Below, in pieces: positions 6,492 to 7,985 of a stretch of DNA of 7,985 nucleotides. How positions within the stretch are numbered: the first letter of the stretch is position 1; every line of letters begins with the position of its first letter. The stretch is taken from positions 1 through 7,985 of the forward strand of contig JACOUJ010000279.1 of the NCBI GenBank assembly GCA_016177865.1, in the 5' to 3' direction. This DNA is from Candidatus Rokuibacteriota bacterium. GTDB lineage: Bacteria; Methylomirabilota; Methylomirabilia; Rokubacteriales; JACOUJ01. Both the position numbers and the translations under genes were made by a program. The notes below the pieces were generated by a model, which was given only the letters and a program-made list of their open reading frames with translations, searched no databases and had not been told where the DNA came from.

Positions 6492-6504
6492 TGAAAGCGC
6501 TGCG
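6492..6504 (+). repeat. Left subterminal inverted repeat of the IS
   Basis: TGAAAGCGCTGCG is the exact reverse complement of 7842-7854. It overlaps the 5' arm of the leader stem that can pair with the transposase ribosome-binding site. Confidence 0.88.
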
Positions 6505-6578
6505 CCTCCGCGTGCAGGACGGGGTATCCTGCGCGTGGAACTCATACCGCGGTGAGAACCGCAGAGAGGAGGCGCAGC
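6499..6578 (+). promoter_or_regulatory. Folded transposase leader covering the ribosome-binding site
   Basis: GCTGCGCCTCC (6499-6509) pairs perfectly over 11 bases with GGAGGCGCAGC (6568-6578), a segment containing the transposase ribosome-binding site. Enclosed are two hairpins: CGTGCAGGA with TCCTGCGCG (6511-6535, one G-U pair), and GCGGT/ACCGC closed by a GAGA tetraloop (6549-6562). The whole forms a three-way junction ending 3 bases before the ATG. By analogy with other insertion sequences, such a fold keeps transposase translation low. The pairing is seen directly; the regulatory effect is inferred. Confidence 0.6.
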
Positions 6579-6581
6579 AGG

Positions 6582-7670
6582 ATGCAGTATATCGCCTTTG
6601 ACGCCCATAAGCACTACACGCTGGCATCGGTAGAACGACCGGACGGTGGGATCGTGTGCGAGGAGCGCGTTCCCCATGAACGGGACGCTCTTCGACGGTT
6701 TCTTCGGAGGTGGGAGCGGGGTTCTCCCGTCGCGGTTGAGACCATTGGGAACTGGTACTGGATCGTGGATGAGATCGAAGCGGCGGAGTTCATCCCCAAG
6801 CTGGTGCATGCCCGCAAGGCGAAGCTGATGATGGGCATGGTCAACAAGACCGACACGCTCGATGCTCGGGGGCTGAACCAGCTGCAGCGGACCGGCACGT
6901 TGCCGACGGTGTGGATTCCCCCAGGGGACCTCCGGGACCAACGGGATCTGCCTCGGACGCGGATGGTGCTGGTCCGGCAGCGCACGCAGCTCAAGAACCG
7001 GATCCACGCGACCCTGGCCAAGTACGCCCTGACTGTCACGGAGGTCAGTGATCTCTTCGGCCGGCAGGGCCGGGAGCTGCTGCAGCAGCGCCTGGACGCC
7101 CTGCCGCCCCAGACGGCCTTCGCCACGTGTCGGCTGCTGGAGCAGGTCGAGGCCCTGGACCGCCAGGTGCGCCTGTTCGAGCAGCGGATGCAGGAAATCT
7201 TTGAGCGGACCCAGGAGATCGAGCTGCTGATGACCCTGCCGGGGGTGGGGTTCATCCTGGCGGTGGTGATCGTCCTGGAGGTGGGCGACGTCACGCGCTT
7301 TGCCCACGCCGAGAAGTTCGCCGCCTATGCCGGCACCACCCCGCGGGTGCATGCGAGCGGGGGCCGGATCCGGTACGGGCCGCTCCGCCCGGACGTCAAC
7401 CACTACCTCAAATGGGCGTTCGTGGAAGCGGCCACCGTGATCTGCCGCCACCGGCGGCGCCACCCGCAGCGCCATGTCAGCCAGCTCTACGAGCGGATCG
7501 CTCGCCGCAAGGGGCACGCGAAGGCCATTGGCGCGGTCGCCCGGCACTTGGCTGAGGCGACGTACTGGGTGCTGACGAAGCGGGAACCGTACCGAGAACC
7601 TCGGCTCCCGCAGGCTCGGCATGCGAAGTCCGGACTCGTCCACGGAGGCGTCAGCGCGAGTAGCTACTGA
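6582..7670 (+). CDS. IS110-family transposase (DEDD recombinase)
   Basis: This is a full-length protein of 362 residues. The N-terminal RuvC-like DEDD domain begins at once with YIAFDAHK (D7), followed by VAVETIGNWYW (E53) and NKTDTLDARGL (D91, D94). These are the four acidic metal ligands. A coiled linker rich in Gln, Arg and Leu follows (about 125-215). The C-terminal Transposase_20 domain has the LPGVG helix-hairpin-helix motif (219-223) and GTTPRVHASGGRIRYG, whose S259 is the likely nucleophilic serine. In this family the protein recombines DNA under the guidance of an element-encoded bridge/seekRNA. The ATG at 6582 is chosen because the DEDD domain starts right after it and GAGGAGG lies upstream; a GTG at 6552 would add 10 unlikely residues. 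No frameshift or missing key residue is seen, so it may be active. Confidence 0.95.
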   Translation: MQYIAFDAHKHYTLASVERPDGGIVCEERVPHERDALRRFLRRWERGSPVAVETIGNWYWIVDEIEAAEFIPKLVHARKAKLMMGMVNKTDTLDARGLNQLQRTGTLPTVWIPPGDLRDQRDLPRTRMVLVRQRTQLKNRIHATLAKYALTVTEVSDLFGRQGRELLQQRLDALPPQTAFATCRLLEQVEALDRQVRLFEQRMQEIFERTQEIELLMTLPGVGFILAVVIVLEVGDVTRFAHAEKFAAYAGTTPRVHASGGRIRYGPLRPDVNHYLKWAFVEAATVICRHRRRHPQRHVSQLYERIARRKGHAKAIGAVARHLAEATYWVLTKREPYREPRLPQARHAKSGLVHGGVSASSY

Positions 7671-7833
7671 GCTCACAGAAGCTCGATTTATGATTGCGAC
7701 TCGCCTCCGGGACATCCTCATGCCGCTGAGACGGCGAAGAGATGACTCCGACGAGACCGGATAGGAAGGTGAGGACGACGAGACCGGAAAGAAAGCGAAT
7801 TGGACAGACGCACGCGGATGTGCGTCTCGGGGC
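7671..7833 (+). ncRNA. Candidate bridge RNA / seekRNA region of the IS
   Basis: This 163-base stretch between the transposase stop and the right end carries no credible protein, yet is rich in local structure. It has GAGCT/AGCTC around the stop codon (7669-7684), GCCG/CGGC with a 6-base loop (7722-7735), two copies of a 13-base repeat (7749-7761, 7776-7788) each able to form a small TCCG/CGGA-like loop or part of one, and a perfect 8-bp hairpin AGACGCAC/GTGCGTCT (7806-7827). In IS1111-type elements the guide RNA is encoded downstream of the transposase, which fits this position. Its exact ends and guide loops cannot be fixed by eye. Confidence 0.5.
7749..7788 (+). repeat. 13-base direct repeat pair in the IS 3' non-coding region
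   Basis: CGACGAGACCGGA occurs exactly at 7749-7761 and again at 7776-7788, offset by 27 bases, with a purine-rich spacer. A perfect pair this close in non-coding DNA is unlikely by chance. It lies in the candidate guide RNA, where two loops recognising related core sequences would be expected. Confidence 0.8.
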
Positions 7834-7841
7834 TTGACCAA

Positions 7842-7854
7842 CGCAGCGCTTTCA
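7842..7854 (-). repeat. Right subterminal inverted repeat of the IS
   Basis: CGCAGCGCTTTCA is the exact reverse complement of 6492-6504. TTGACC (7834-7839), a good -35-like hexamer pointing outward, lies just inside it. Confidence 0.88.
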
Positions 7855-7871
7855 GAGATGTCGCTTAGCCT

Positions 7872-7985
7872 CAAGAGCAGCGCCGGCGCGCCCATCTCCT
7901 GACCGGCCATGTAGGCAATGGCGCTCATCTCCTCGTCCCAGTCCACCTCGGCCGTGATTTGCTTCAGCTCGCCGATCGCCTCGAC
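7872..7985 (-). pseudogene. N-terminal fragment of a UbiD-family decarboxylase gene
   Basis: The minus strand from the window edge reads VEAIGELKQITAEVDWDEEM, followed by SAIAYMAGQEMGAPALL. This is the N-terminal signature of UbiD-family prenylated-FMN decarboxylases, in which a 'VEALGELKRI..VDWD' start and a 'GxPALLFE' strand are typical. The true start should lie a few codons beyond 7985. Similarity stops at about 7872, where LLFE is expected and LLRLSD is found. The insertion sequence follows 15 bases on, and no UbiD continuation can be read on its far side in any frame. The family decarboxylates aromatic or unsaturated acids; the substrate cannot be told from 38 residues. Breakage before or during the IS insertion is inferred. 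A domain call from so short a piece is less certain than for the other genes. Confidence 0.65.

Larger units (their letters stand above)
6485..7857 (+). mobile_element. IS110-family insertion sequence, IS1111 type
   Basis: This is a complete-looking element of about 1.37 kb with one intact transposase gene. Perfect 13-base inverted repeats (6492-6504 and 7842-7854) are subterminal, the hallmark of the IS1111 subgroup; plain IS110 elements lack them. The ends are set at 7 bases outside the left repeat and 3 outside the right, spacing I recall for IS1111 elements. At these points GATG occurs on both sides (6485-6488 and 7857-7860), as expected for a shared crossover core without normal target duplication. 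The exact ends could be off by a few bases. The element separates the cytX regulatory region from a broken UbiD-family gene. Confidence 0.8.

Noticed and set aside
6354..7946. 530-codon open frame on the minus strand across the IS
   Set aside because: It runs antisense through the intact transposase, has Arg/Pro-rich composition and no family pattern. Only its first codons are real, as part of the UbiD fragment.

Overview
The window is GC-rich, with dense genes mostly on the minus strand. It looks like chromosome from an uncultivated, high-GC, probably Gram-negative soil or subsurface bacterium, with Rokubacteria/Methylomirabilota or a deltaproteobacterium-like lineage as guesses. No rRNA or other lineage marker is present, so the taxonomy is only an impression from gene content and style.

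Left edge (1-750): a 3' remnant of a second moaA gene on the minus strand (C-terminal ~23 codons, 73-144) is followed by a plus-strand type II toxin-antitoxin pair. The antitoxin is RHH/CopG-like and overlaps a RelE/ParE-family toxin by 8 bases. The cassette sits exactly between the moaA remnant and the tail of the intact moaA.

Minus-strand metabolic block (792-6322), in order of transcription: a TPP riboswitch with an intrinsic terminator, then cytX (probable hydroxymethylpyrimidine permease), then a TIGR03960-like radical SAM protein of unknown function, then a 126-bp imperfect palindromic intergenic repeat. After that comes a tight trio: a chlorite-dismutase-superfamily protein resembling coproheme decarboxylase (ChdC/HemQ), a small Rieske ferredoxin and MoaA (cyclic pyranopterin synthesis). 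The gaps inside the trio are 25 and 3 bases, so it is very likely one transcript. Its common theme is cofactor and metal-centre biochemistry: heme, 2Fe-2S, 4Fe-4S/SAM and molybdopterin.

Right edge (6485-7985): a complete IS110-family element with subterminal inverted repeats (IS1111 type). It carries an intact DEDD/Ser transposase, a leader that can fold over the transposase ribosome-binding site, and a structured 3' non-coding segment that is the natural place for a bridge/seekRNA. Beyond it lies the N-terminal part of a UbiD-family decarboxylase gene on the minus strand. Its recognisable sequence stops about 15 bases outside the element, so it is broken.

I found no tRNA, rRNA, CRISPR array or replication origin. 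The most interesting items are the moaA remnant/TA arrangement, the palindromic repeat in front of the ChdC-like gene, and the RNA structures at both ends of the insertion sequence.
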